In this document: in pieces, positions 17,973 through 26,882 of the stretch
Position numbering within the stretch: position 1 is the first letter of the stretch
Layout: each line of letters opens with the position of its first letter
DNA from: JAEUIG01 sp046349775
GTDB taxonomy: Bacteria; Planctomycetota; Planctomycetia; Planctomycetales; Planctomycetaceae
NCBI GenBank assembly: GCA_046349775.1
Contig: JAXMBS010000042.1
Location: 1 to 49,140, forward strand
Length of the DNA stretch: 49,140 nucleotides
Reading direction: 5' to 3'
Position numbers and translations under genes: made by a program
The notes under the pieces: model-generated
What the model saw: only the letters and a program-made list of their open reading frames with translations
Told to the model about the DNA's origin: nothing
Databases searched by the model: none

Positions 17973-20087
17973 TCAGCGGCCGAGTTCGTCGGCGAGGGGT
18001 GTGGCGTCGTAGAGCTTGCGGAGGGATTCGCGAATGGCGCGGGAGTCGACGCTGACGGCGCGGGCGACGTCATCGGTGTAGGCAAAATCCAGAACCAGCG
18101 ACTCCAGATTGCCGTCGAAGATGATGCCCACGAGTTCGCCGGCTTTGTTCACGACGGGGCTACCGGAATTGCCGCCGATGATGTCGGCCGTACTCACGAA
18201 GTTGAACGGCGTGTCGAGGTTAAGCTGCGCGCGGCCGTCGAGCCAGCGCTTTGGCAGTTCAAACGGGTCGACGCTGCCGTGGGCGATCGCGTGCTCGTAG
18301 GCGCCGCCGATCGTCGTCCAGGGGGGAATCTGGTTCCCTGCCTGTTCGTAGCCGCGCACGGCGCCAAACGCGAGACGCAGCGTGAACGTGGCATCGGGAT
18401 ACGTCGAGCTGCCGAGAATGGCGAACCGCGCGGCGGCGATCTTGGCATACGCCTGGCGCTGCGGCTCTTCGATTTCCTGCTCAAAGACCTTCCGCAGCTC
18501 GCGGGAGCGCGGATCGACTTGTTTGGCGAGCAGAATCATCGGGTCCTGGGATTCGGCGATCGCCTGGGCGCCGCCGGCGGCAATCCGCTTACGTTCAGCA
18601 ACATCGGCGAGCTTCGTGCCATTCACGAGGGCGGCGGCGCGGGCGGTCGGGGATTGGCCATCGAGGATCTGCTTGACCAGCGGATTGTCACCGCCGAGCT
18701 TTTCCATCAGCAGGCCGAGGGAATCGGCGAGGGTGGCGATTTCGAGGTCGGAGTAGATCGGGGCGGTCGAATAGAGCTCGAGTTCGAGCGATTCGCGGCC
18801 GGCGGTCCCGTACTCGTCGAGGCGTTCGGCATTCGGCTTGGCGTCTTCTTCCGCCATGCGGACGAGGGTGCGGGCGATATCGAACAGGATCGTATGAAAC
18901 GCCTGCTCGTTCTCGAGCAGGCCGAACTCGGTGCGAATCCGGCGGCCGACTTCGAGCGTCGCGATAACTTCAGCCCAAGCCGTGCCATACTTTTCCCGCA
19001 GCTTGGAGTCGCGGTTGACGGCGTCGCGGAGCGCTTTTTCCTCCGCGCGCTTGCGGTCCATGACGGCCGGATCCTGCAATCCGGCGAGGCCGCCAAGACG
19101 CGCCTTGCGGCTGTTTTTGTAGCCGAACACCGCGTCTTTTGCGCGGCGGGCGTTTTCCAGGCTGCGTTCGCTGTAGGTGTCCAGCAGCACTTCGACGCGA
19201 CGGATCAGATCGAGCCGGTCCGGGAAGATGACGTCACGCATGTATTCCAGATGCGCGACGGTGTTGAGCCGGTTGGTGCGCCCGGGATGGCCCGACACAA
19301 AGATGAGGTCGTTGTCGGAGACGCCGGCGTCGCTCCACCGGAGGAAGTGCTCGATCTTCGCCGGCTGTCCGTGCTCGTAGACGCGGAAGAAGCTGATGTC
19401 GAGGTCGTACCGCGGATATTCGAAGTTGTCCGGGTCGCCGCCGAAGAACGCAATTGCCTGCTCGGGAGCGAAGACGAGCCGGACGTCGGTGTATTTTTTG
19501 AACTGGTACAGATGGTATGCGCCCCCCTGAAACAACGTGACCACGTCGCTGCGGAGGCCGGTCTTATCGAATTCGTCTTTTTCGATGGTGTTCGTCACCG
19601 CCCGGCGGGCCGCAAAGGCTTCGGCCTGAGACATCTCAGGCTTCACGGCCGCATTCACTTCCTTGGTAACATCGCGGATGTTCATCAGGACGTTGAGTTC
19701 CAGATCGACGCACGGCTTTTCGTCGGCGGCGGTCCTGGCATAGAAGCCGGTGGCGAGGAGGTCGTGCTCGGCGTCGCTCAGCTTCTGCAGAGCGTCGGCG
19801 GCCACGTGGTGGTTCGTCATCACCAGGCCGTTCGATGACACAAACGAACCTGAGCCGCCGCTGTTGAACCGCACGCTGGACAGGCGCAGATGGTCGAGCC
19901 AGGCCTGCGTCGGCTCAAAGCCGTATTTCTCCTTGAGCCGCTGGGCCGGAACCTGGTTGTAGAGCCACATGCCTTCGTCGGCGCGGAGCGCGGCGGCGAT
20001 GACAAGAAGTGTCAGTGTCACCGCGCAGCCGGGAATGATCCGACGGCAGGTTCCGGAAGTGAAGCATCGGCAAAAAGCATTCGTCAT
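17973..20087 (-). CDS. S46-family dipeptidyl-peptidase (DPP7-like)
   Basis: 704 residues from the ATG at 20087, which begins a signal-peptide-like segment (CAVTLTLLVIAAALRA); upstream codons in frame are not convincing. It carries the S46 pattern: EGMWLYN after the signal, TNHHVAADAL with the catalytic histidine at His93/94, the DPDNFEYPRYDLDISFFR segment holding the aspartate, and GGNSGSPVVN with Ser641. Enzymes of this family release dipeptides from peptide N-termini in the periplasm. The residue 18 after the serine is Gly659 (FDGN). In characterised enzymes glycine there goes with hydrophobic P1 preference (DPP7) and arginine with acidic P1 (DPP11), so DPP7-like specificity is inferred. 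Confidence 0.93.
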   Translation of the reverse strand: MTNAFCRCFTSGTCRRIIPGCAVTLTLLVIAAALRADEGMWLYNQVPAQRLKEKYGFEPTQAWLDHLRLSSVRFNSGGSGSFVSSNGLVMTNHHVAADALQKLSDAEHDLLATGFYARTAADEKPCVDLELNVLMNIRDVTKEVNAAVKPEMSQAEAFAARRAVTNTIEKDEFDKTGLRSDVVTLFQGGAYHLYQFKKYTDVRLVFAPEQAIAFFGGDPDNFEYPRYDLDISFFRVYEHGQPAKIEHFLRWSDAGVSDNDLIFVSGHPGRTNRLNTVAHLEYMRDVIFPDRLDLIRRVEVLLDTYSERSLENARRAKDAVFGYKNSRKARLGGLAGLQDPAVMDRKRAEEKALRDAVNRDSKLREKYGTAWAEVIATLEVGRRIRTEFGLLENEQAFHTILFDIARTLVRMAEEDAKPNAERLDEYGTAGRESLELELYSTAPIYSDLEIATLADSLGLLMEKLGGDNPLVKQILDGQSPTARAAALVNGTKLADVAERKRIAAGGAQAIAESQDPMILLAKQVDPRSRELRKVFEQEIEEPQRQAYAKIAAARFAILGSSTYPDATFTLRLAFGAVRGYEQAGNQIPPWTTIGGAYEHAIAHGSVDPFELPKRWLDGRAQLNLDTPFNFVSTADIIGGNSGSPVVNKAGELVGIIFDGNLESLVLDFAYTDDVARAVSVDSRAIRESLRKLYDATPLADELGR

Positions 20088-20262
20088 CGGTCTGTGTCGG
20101 CGGTTGGAGTTGTGCGAATGACTGGGTGCGGCGTTGACAGTCGGAAAAACGATACCAAGTGATCCGCGCTGCCGGCTGACAGCGAAGATCTTGAAAGCGG
20201 ACGTTCCTTCTGAGGTCGAGGCAGGGCGCATTTTCGCCGAGACGGCGTGTGGATCAAGCACG

Positions 20263-21681
20263 TCAGGCCAGAATCGGCAGGATCGGGTCGCCGCCACGTG
20301 CGATGGGAGACGGGCGTCCGAGCCGGTCGTGAACCACCAGGTGCGGATCGATACCGAGCAGCCAGTAGATTGTCGCCACGAGGTCGGCAGGGTGCACCGG
20401 ATCGCTGATCGGCCAGGCCGCCTGCCGGTCGGTGGCCCCGTGGATCATCCCGGCACGGGTGCCGCCGCCCGTGAGCAGGCTGAAACCGCATTGCGGCCAG
20501 TGATCGCGGCCAGCGGCCTTATTGACGCGCGGGCTGCGGCCCATTTCGCCCATTACGATCACCAGGGTTGAATCGAGCAGGCCACGATTCTCCAGGTCTT
20601 CGATCAAGGCCGGATATGCCGCGTCCAGCACCGGCGGGTTCATGTTCAGGCATGCCGAAATTGTTCAACGTGCATGCGTAAGCGTGCCGTAGTGGCGGAA
20701 AATCTCCTGATGCACGCTGATAAACGGCACGCCGACTTCCACCAGCCTCCGCATACCAGCAAAACTGCCCCGAACAGGTTGCGGCCGTATCTATCGCGGA
20801 TGGCGTCGGGCTCTTTCCACGACAGATCGAACGCAGCGCGTGCCGCCGGACGTCATCGAGTCAAACGCTTTCTCCACAGGCGGTCGAGCCGCAGTAGCGC
20901 TTGCGGCGATCAACCCGTTCGAACTCGGCGTCAATCTGCTGCAGCAGCGAGCGCCGACTGTGGAACCGATCGGCCGTCATCTGCGACTGCTGGTTGAGAC
21001 CTGGCAGGTAGGGTTCCCCTTCCGGGAGGACCGGGTCGTAATTCGCCTGTGCCGGCTCGCGGGCGAACGTGGGATTGCAGAGCGAGAACAAGGGATCGTA
21101 CTGGCTCCCGAGAAACCCGCCGTACGGTCCGCCGCGGCGATAGCCCTCCTGCCCCCAGCCGGGATAGCACGGGAAGGCAGACGGCGCCCGGCACGTCGCG
21201 CGCCGCGAGACCGACGAACTGGCAGATCGCGCCGATATCGGGCGGGTCGGTCGGCTGTGCGGGAAGCTGCGGATTGCCGCCGGTAAAACCGGTCATGATC
21301 AGCAACGGATCGTGCGAGTTGTGCGAGTGCGAGATCGTGCGGATCAGGCAGGCCTTGTTCATCCAGCGGGCGGTGTTGGGCAGGTGCTCGCAGATCTGCA
21401 GACCGGGAAGCGAGGTGGAGATAGGGCCGAACTCACCGCGGACCTCGACCGGCGCTTCCGGCGAGGTCGAACATATCCATATGGCTCGGGCGCAAGCAGG
21501 TTGAACAGGATCACCGAGCGGATGCGGGGCGATGGAGTGCCGCCCAGCCGGAGACGTGTGCTGTCCGCCGCGCATACCCCGGCGGCGAGGCCGAAACTGG
21601 CGACAGTCCGCCGGCGCGGAGGAATTCGCGACGGGTCCGTCCGTCGCAAAGCTGCGAACTGCCGCCAAGAATGCTGAGCAT
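20263..21681 (-). pseudogene. DUF1501 protein (sulfatase-fold, planctomycetal), multiply frameshifted
   Basis: The ATG at 21681 begins MLSILGG and soon a twin-arginine-like stretch (RTRREFLRAGGL). The C-terminal 126 residues (20263-20643) are intact, with MGEMGRSPRVNKAAGRDHWPQCGF and ending GGDPILPILA. Between them, family segments are found in all three frames: PEAPVEVRGEFGPISTSLPG, HSHNSHDPLLIMTGFTGG, FSLCNPTFAREPAQANYDP and VGVPFISVHQEIFRHYG. The span equals 473 codons, the usual family length, so nothing large is missing. DUF1501 proteins are predicted exported alkaline-phosphatase-fold proteins of unknown function, often paired with DUF1549/1553 proteins; the nearest such partner here is far away at 46031. 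Confidence 0.75.
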
Positions 21682-21832
21682 GGACCGGGGTTCTCTGTGA
21701 GACGGGCAATTGCGCGGGTGCAAGACCTGCCATCTGGTGCAGCGGCGTCGGCGGTGATGCTAATGTCTGGCGGCGGAATTCGAGTACATCACGGCTGCTT
21801 GAGCAGGCTTCGGCGAGGCGCGGCTGCCGGCG

Positions 21833-24062
21833 CTAATTCACGCCGGGGAGGTACACGCTGTCGAACGTGACGGTCAATTGGCCGTCCCGGATCAGCTCCG
21901 GCGGCACGGGAAACTCCTTGAACGTGTTCTCGTCGGTCTCGTAACGGGTCGCCTTGAGCGACTCGCCGTCGCCGCGCGGCTTCAGATCGCCGAAGCCGCC
22001 GAATTTCAGGACGTATCTCGCCTGGGGATCGAGATTGTCGTAATGGAGGGCGGTCGGCGAGCCGGTGACCAGCCAGGACAAGCGGCGGCGGCTCATGCCG
22101 TTGTCGACCCACCAATAGGATCCCGCACTCCGGTCCGAGTCCGCCGAGCCGACGACATGGGGGCTGCGGCCGACGTTGCCGATGTCGTCGTAGAAGCTGC
22201 CCGGACCGGGGCTCTCCCAGTTCCGGAGTTCGTTCAGGCGCGCGATTCGGTCTTCGAGCGTGGGAAGCGTGAGGACCTTGTCGAATTCGTCTTCCAGCCA
22301 GAACCGATTGTTCAAGGGGTAATCGACGAAGTCGAGCATACAGCCGCGCTGTGGATGGATGGCGTGGTACTTCTCGACGCTGCTCTGAAATTTGCACGTC
22401 GCGTAGAGGTCGTCGAACAACTGAAACAGGCGTTTGCGGAGGTCGGGACGGACGGGTTCGGATTCGGCGAGGGACAGGATGGCGCGGGCGGCGCGGATGG
22501 CCTCGGTTGGCGTACGGCCGGAGGCAGGATCCAGTGCGCCATTGGCGTCGCGCTCCAGACTTGTCTCATAGGCCAGACGCTCGCGCTGGTAGGCGTCGTA
22601 GTAGGCGCGGGTCAGGAGCATCTGCCAGCGCCAGTCGTTTTTCAATTCCGGGTGCGACTGCTCCAGCCCCTGCCAGCGCGCGAGCGACCTGGGCACACCG
22701 GCGTTGTCGCGCAGCGAGCCGTTCCAGTTCTGCTCCAGTTCGAGGATGCCGTCGGCGATGGAGTCGGCATCCTGCCCGCTGAAGAAGCAGCGGGCGTACT
22801 CGACGAGGATGTCTCTCGGTTTCTGCTTCGAGTTCCACGCCAGCGCGCTCCAGAGCGCCTTGTTGACGTCGTCGTGACAGCCGTCGGAGTAGCTGAGGAA
22901 GCCATTCGTGTGCGGAGCGGTTTCGGCGAAGACGGCGGCGTAAAACAGCGGACGCGGGTTGATCGGCTCGCGGCCGGCGGTGAGGGCGAAGACCTGGTCG
23001 AGATTCAGTTCGGGGTACTGGCAGCGGACCACGTGTGTGATGTCCGGGTAATCGCGGAGCTGGTACTTCCGGTCCAGCCGGGCGCGGAGATCCGGGAGCG
23101 GCGGGCTGCTCGGGCCGGCGACGAGCCCGCCGAGCCAGTCGGGGTGGTGTTCTTTGAGCCACTCGAAGACATAGTCGGTCTTTTCTCCCTCAAAGCCCTG
23201 CAGCGACATCCAGATGCGGGCCTGCGGGTGGTACTTCGCGAGGATCACGGACAGGTCGGCCAGGAACGGCAAGACCTCGTGCGGATGGTTGTCGCCGGGA
23301 TCGCCGCCGGGAAAGAAAATCGCATCGAGTCGAACGCATTCCTGGTAGAACGATTCGTGAAACTTGATCGCCGCTGCGCGCTTCTCGGCGTTTGTGAGAT
23401 CGAAGTCCGCAGGCGTCCAGACCCAGTAGTCGAGGTCGTACTTGTCGCAGATGGCGGCCATGCGACGATTCATTTCCGGCCGGCTGAGGGGCATGACGGG
23501 CGTCGGCCGGTCGTCATGGAACGGGATGTTCTCGATCGCGTTCGTGCCGAAGAACGCCAGTTCGCGGATATAGCGGTCGAACATCGCGTCGTCCCAGGCG
23601 TCGTAGCTGTTGGCCTGGGCGCGATAACCCAGCTGGTGACCGCGAATGGCGTATTCGGGCGTCTGCGTCGTGTGGATCGGTTCCCGAAGCATGACTTGGC
23701 CTTTGGCGCAGTCGAGATGACGCAGGAGATAGCCGACAGCGAACAGGGCGCCGCGACGACCCGCGGCATAGATCGTGATCTGGGTGACTGCTGATCGCTA
23801 TCGAGATGCGGAATCCATCTCGGCCAGTTTGAACCTGCGCGTCCGCCCTCGCAAACGTCACAGCTGCCCCGATGGCGGTCTTCTCAGTCGGCCACTGCAA
23901 CCCGGTGCGGTGGGCGACTTCCTCGCTGAGCACCTGGGCCGGGATGCGGAACTCGTCGGCGGCGGAGACAATCCGGGCGTTCGCGAGGTTCAAGTCCGCG
24001 AATGCGAAACGCGACAGTGATCCGGCGATCAGGGCGATTGCGAGGCACAGAGAATTTCGCAT
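21833..24062 (-). pseudogene. Secreted glycoside-hydrolase-like protein (alpha-glucuronidase/GH20-like N-terminus), one frameshift
   Basis: The ATG at 24062 starts a signal peptide (MRNSLCLAIALIAGSLSRFAFA). About 80 residues of a GH20/GH67-type N-terminal domain follow (QVLSEEVAHRTGLQWP, GAAVTFARA). Near 23785 the frame changes, and translation resumes with ITIYAAGRRGALFAVGYLL, leading into the long intact part (ATG at 23692; 619 residues). That part has IRGHQLGYRAQANSYDAW, FFPGGDPGDNHP, DITHVVRCQYPE and TNGFLSYSDGCHDDVNKALW, which suggest a TIM-barrel glycosidase. No substrate can be assigned. The break is local and length is preserved, so an indel error is likely. Confidence 0.65.
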
Positions 24063-24201
24063 GTGGGGCGCTTCAGGAACGTTGGGAAGCCGGTTCGAAT
24101 GACACCGAGGCTGATGATCGCGGCTGCCGCTGTCGGCTGTCAACGTTCCGAGCGGCGCTCCGCGGCGGCCGCAGTTTGCGTGACGGGCGACCGCAGGCGA
24201 A

Positions 24202-25023
24202 TCACTTTCTGGCTGGATCGAGCAGCCAGACGTCGTATTGAGAGTCAATCTGAAACCGGGTGACACCCAACTCCCGGAGCCGCACGATGTCCGCCTTGGC
24301 CAGAGTGAGCGCTTCCTGATCGTCATCCGGATAGCGGATGCGATTGATGGCGGCGACCACGGGAACCTTTAGCGCCTGGGCGCGCTTCACAATCGGCGCC
24401 GTCAGGCGGCTGCCGCGGTCGAACAGAAAATACCGCTGCGAAACCGGTTCGCCCCGCTCGGCCGCGGCAAACAGCGCTTCAGCATTGGCGCTGATGCGGG
24501 CCTTGTCGTGGAAGTGTCGTTTCGTCCGGTCGCTGCCGAGGACGTAGGCGCCATTCAGGAGATCATGCTCAACGAGCGTCGCCTCAATCGCGTCCAGAAA
24601 CTCCGCAGCCGGCTCATCTCCCTTGATATCCAGCATGATCTGCAGGCGCCCCTTACAGGCCGCCGCGTACTCCGCAAACTGCAACGGGTGTTCGTTGCCT
24701 GGGGTCGAACGCAGCCTGGCGATTTCCGGCCAGTTCAAATCCGTGAGCTTGCGCGGCTCGCCGTAGAACCGCTCCAGCGTCTGATCGTGATGCACGACCG
24801 GTACGCCGTCGCGACTGGACTGGAGGTCCGCTTCGACCATCCAGTACCCGCGTTTCGCCGCTTCTTCGATCGCCGCGAGGTTGTTTTCGATGATCGACTC
24901 GTTGACCACCCCACCCCGGTGCGCGATCAACCGCAATGGCTCCGCCGCCGGCAGGGCTGTGTGGACAAGAACCAGCGCCAGCAACAACGGCAGTAAACGC
25001 ACGTTTCTCGGAAGGTCATGCAT
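24202..25023 (-). CDS. Glycerophosphodiester phosphodiesterase
   Basis: 273 residues from the ATG at 25023, giving a signal peptide (LLPLLLALVLVHTALPAA). GDPD landmarks are AHRGG (His35, Arg36), IIENNLAAIEEA, EADLQ (Glu65, Asp67) and VVHHD, the residues that form the metal and acid-base site in the family. It should hydrolyse glycerophosphodiesters to an alcohol and glycerol 3-phosphate, outside the cytoplasm. Only 11 bases separate its start from the stop of the upstream kinase-nicotinamidase gene, so the two are likely co-transcribed. Confidence 0.92.
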   Translation of the reverse strand: MHDLPRNVRLLPLLLALVLVHTALPAAEPLRLIAHRGGVVNESIIENNLAAIEEAAKRGYWMVEADLQSSRDGVPVVHHDQTLERFYGEPRKLTDLNWPEIARLRSTPGNEHPLQFAEYAAACKGRLQIMLDIKGDEPAAEFLDAIEATLVEHDLLNGAYVLGSDRTKRHFHDKARISANAEALFAAAERGEPVSQRYFLFDRGSRLTAPIVKRAQALKVPVVAAINRIRYPDDDQEALTLAKADIVRLRELGVTRFQIDSQYDVWLLDPARK

Positions 25024-25034
25024 TCGCAGTTCTT

Positions 25035-26624
25035 TCACGCGCGCAGAACACCGGCGGCTTCCATTTGTTGCCACGCTGCGGCGAGCGAGCCGTCGACGTC
25101 GATGCCGCGGCAGGCGTTTTCGATGACGGTGACATCGAAGCCGAGTCGCCGGGCGTCGAGCGCCGAGTACGCAACGCAGAAGTCCGTTGCGAGGCCGACG
25201 ATGAACAGTTGCGTCAGCCCGCGCTCGCGGAGGTAGCCGGCGAGGCCGGTGGGAGTTTCGCGATCGTTCTCGAAAAACGCCGAGTATGAGTCGATCTCGC
25301 GGTGATAGCCCTTGCGGATGACGAGTTCGCAGTGCTCGATGTCGAGCTGCGGATGGAATTCAGCGCCGGGCGTCCCCTGAATGCAGTGGTCGGGCCAGAG
25401 GATCTGCGGCCCGTAGGAGAGCTCGACCCGTTCCAGCGGCTTCTTGCCGGGGTGCGACGATGCGAACGACAGGTGATCGTCGCGGTGCCAGTCCTGGGTC
25501 AGGATCACGTGTGCGAATCGCCGCGCGAGCTTGTTGATGATCGGCACGACGGCGTCGCCGTCGGGGACCGCGAGTGCACCTTTCGGGCAGAAATCGTTCT
25601 GAATGTCGACAACCAGCAGGACGCGGGTTTCGGTCGGAGCGGCGGGCCGCAGGACACGCCCGATCGTCTTCACCTCCGGAATCGACGTCGCGGCAGTGGA
25701 GGCCAACGGAGCGTCGCCAGGCAACATGCCGATGACCGTTTCGGTCGAATTGCGACCGCTGTCGCCGAGCGATTCGAGGACCGTACGGAGTTCGTCCATC
25801 AAGTCCGCGTAGGACTGGAAACGGTCGGCGGGACGTTTGGCCATCATCCGCGCGATGAGCTGCTCGACAGGCAACGGGACGGACCGCGGCAGCGGAGCGG
25901 GGTCGTCGGACTCGACCTGCTTGAGAATGCTGATCAGCGTGTCCCCGTAAAACGGCGGCCGGCCGGCGATGGCGTGATAGAGGGTCGCGCCGAGTGAATA
26001 GATGTCGGCCCGCTGATCGACCTGGCTGGCGTTGGCGAACTGTTCGGGCGGCATGTAGGCCGGCGTGCCAAGCGTCGTGCCGGCCGCGGTGTGGGCGGTT
26101 GACGCGCCCTGGCCGGCGATGATCTTGGCCAGGCCGAGGTCGACCAGTCTTGCCTGGCCGGCGCTGGTGAGCAGAATGTTGGCCGGTTTCACGTCGCGAT
26201 GGATGACGCCGACTTGCTCAAACGCGTCGTTCAGCGCCTGGGCGACCGTCTCGATGAGTCGCAGTGCGCGGGGGACGGCAAGTCGTCTCTCGCGCGTAAT
26301 GGCAGCGGCGAGGCTCTCGCCGGCGATGAACTCCATCACGATGAAGTAGTGACCGGCCGACTCGCCGCAGTCGAATACGCGGACGATGGCGGGATGGTTC
26401 AGCCGGGCCGCGAGCCGTCCTTCACGCAGGAAGCGGTCCGCTCCATCCCCTCCCTGGACCAGATGCGGATGCAGGAACTTGATAGCAACGTCAAGATCGA
26501 GGTCGTCGTGGTGTCCACGATAGACGGCGCCCATCCCCCCCTGGCCGATTCGTGACAGCACCCGGCAGCGACCGACGCGCTGCAGCGCGAGATAGTGGTC
26601 GTGGGCAGGATCGACAGAAGGCAT
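25035..26624 (-). CDS. Ser/Thr protein kinase fused to nicotinamidase
   Basis: 529 residues from the ATG at 26624; the frame is open further upstream without recognisable protein. Residues 17-285 are a Hanks-type kinase: GQGGMG glycine loop, Lys49 (VAIK), HRDVKPAN with Asp144, DLG with Asp162 and GTPAYMPPEQ. A linker of about 45 residues follows. Residues 333-529 are a PncA-type nicotinamidase: Asp340 (VVDIQNDFC), Lys438 and Cys483 (GLATDFC) as catalytic triad, and Asp378, His380, His384 and His413 as the metal site (QDWHRDDH, WPDHC). PncA converts nicotinamide to nicotinate for NAD salvage. No stop or frame change separates the halves, and no membrane helix is seen, so a cytoplasmic bifunctional protein is expected. 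Confidence 0.93.
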   Translation of the reverse strand: MPSVDPAHDHYLALQRVGRCRVLSRIGQGGMGAVYRGHHDDLDLDVAIKFLHPHLVQGGDGADRFLREGRLAARLNHPAIVRVFDCGESAGHYFIVMEFIAGESLAAAITRERRLAVPRALRLIETVAQALNDAFEQVGVIHRDVKPANILLTSAGQARLVDLGLAKIIAGQGASTAHTAAGTTLGTPAYMPPEQFANASQVDQRADIYSLGATLYHAIAGRPPFYGDTLISILKQVESDDPAPLPRSVPLPVEQLIARMMAKRPADRFQSYADLMDELRTVLESLGDSGRNSTETVIGMLPGDAPLASTAATSIPEVKTIGRVLRPAAPTETRVLLVVDIQNDFCPKGALAVPDGDAVVPIINKLARRFAHVILTQDWHRDDHLSFASSHPGKKPLERVELSYGPQILWPDHCIQGTPGAEFHPQLDIEHCELVIRKGYHREIDSYSAFFENDRETPTGLAGYLRERGLTQLFIVGLATDFCVAYSALDARRLGFDVTVIENACRGIDVDGSLAAAWQQMEAAGVLRA

Positions 26625-26766
26625 CGGAACGGGATGCGCGGGGAGGATGCGGAGTTGCGCGAGCGTCAAAGCGATCGGGATAGATTCCCCGAACGCTGCG
26701 GTGCGTGTCAAATGGATTGTGCGGCGGGAGTGCGTCGAAGGTGATTGTCGCCCGCGAGCGTCAGAC

Positions 26767-26880
26767 GTTCGCACTGCTGGGCGAGCCAAGAGTGACAACC
26801 CGGCGCCTTCACCCCGGACGGACAGGCAGAGCCGGTGGCACACGCTCGCACTGCTCGACAAGCCAGCAGTGGCATACCCG
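26767..26880. repeat. Duplicated hairpin element in the DUF1552/kinase spacer
   Basis: Two diverged copies of about 37 bases lie at 26767-26803 and 26844-26880. Each contains GCACTGCT, then a short loop, then a form of AGCAGTG and CCCG. The second copy has a perfect 7-bp stem (26849-26855 with 26865-26871, 9-base loop); in the first the right arm is degenerate. The second copy ends just before the DUF1552 stop codon at 26883. Confidence 0.65.
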
Positions 26881-26882
26881 CT

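Noticed and set aside
18279..23794. Long plus-strand open frames of 519 and 638 codons opposite the S46 peptidase and the glycosidase
   Set aside because: Same cause: they mirror the codon pattern of the true minus-strand genes and contain no family motif.
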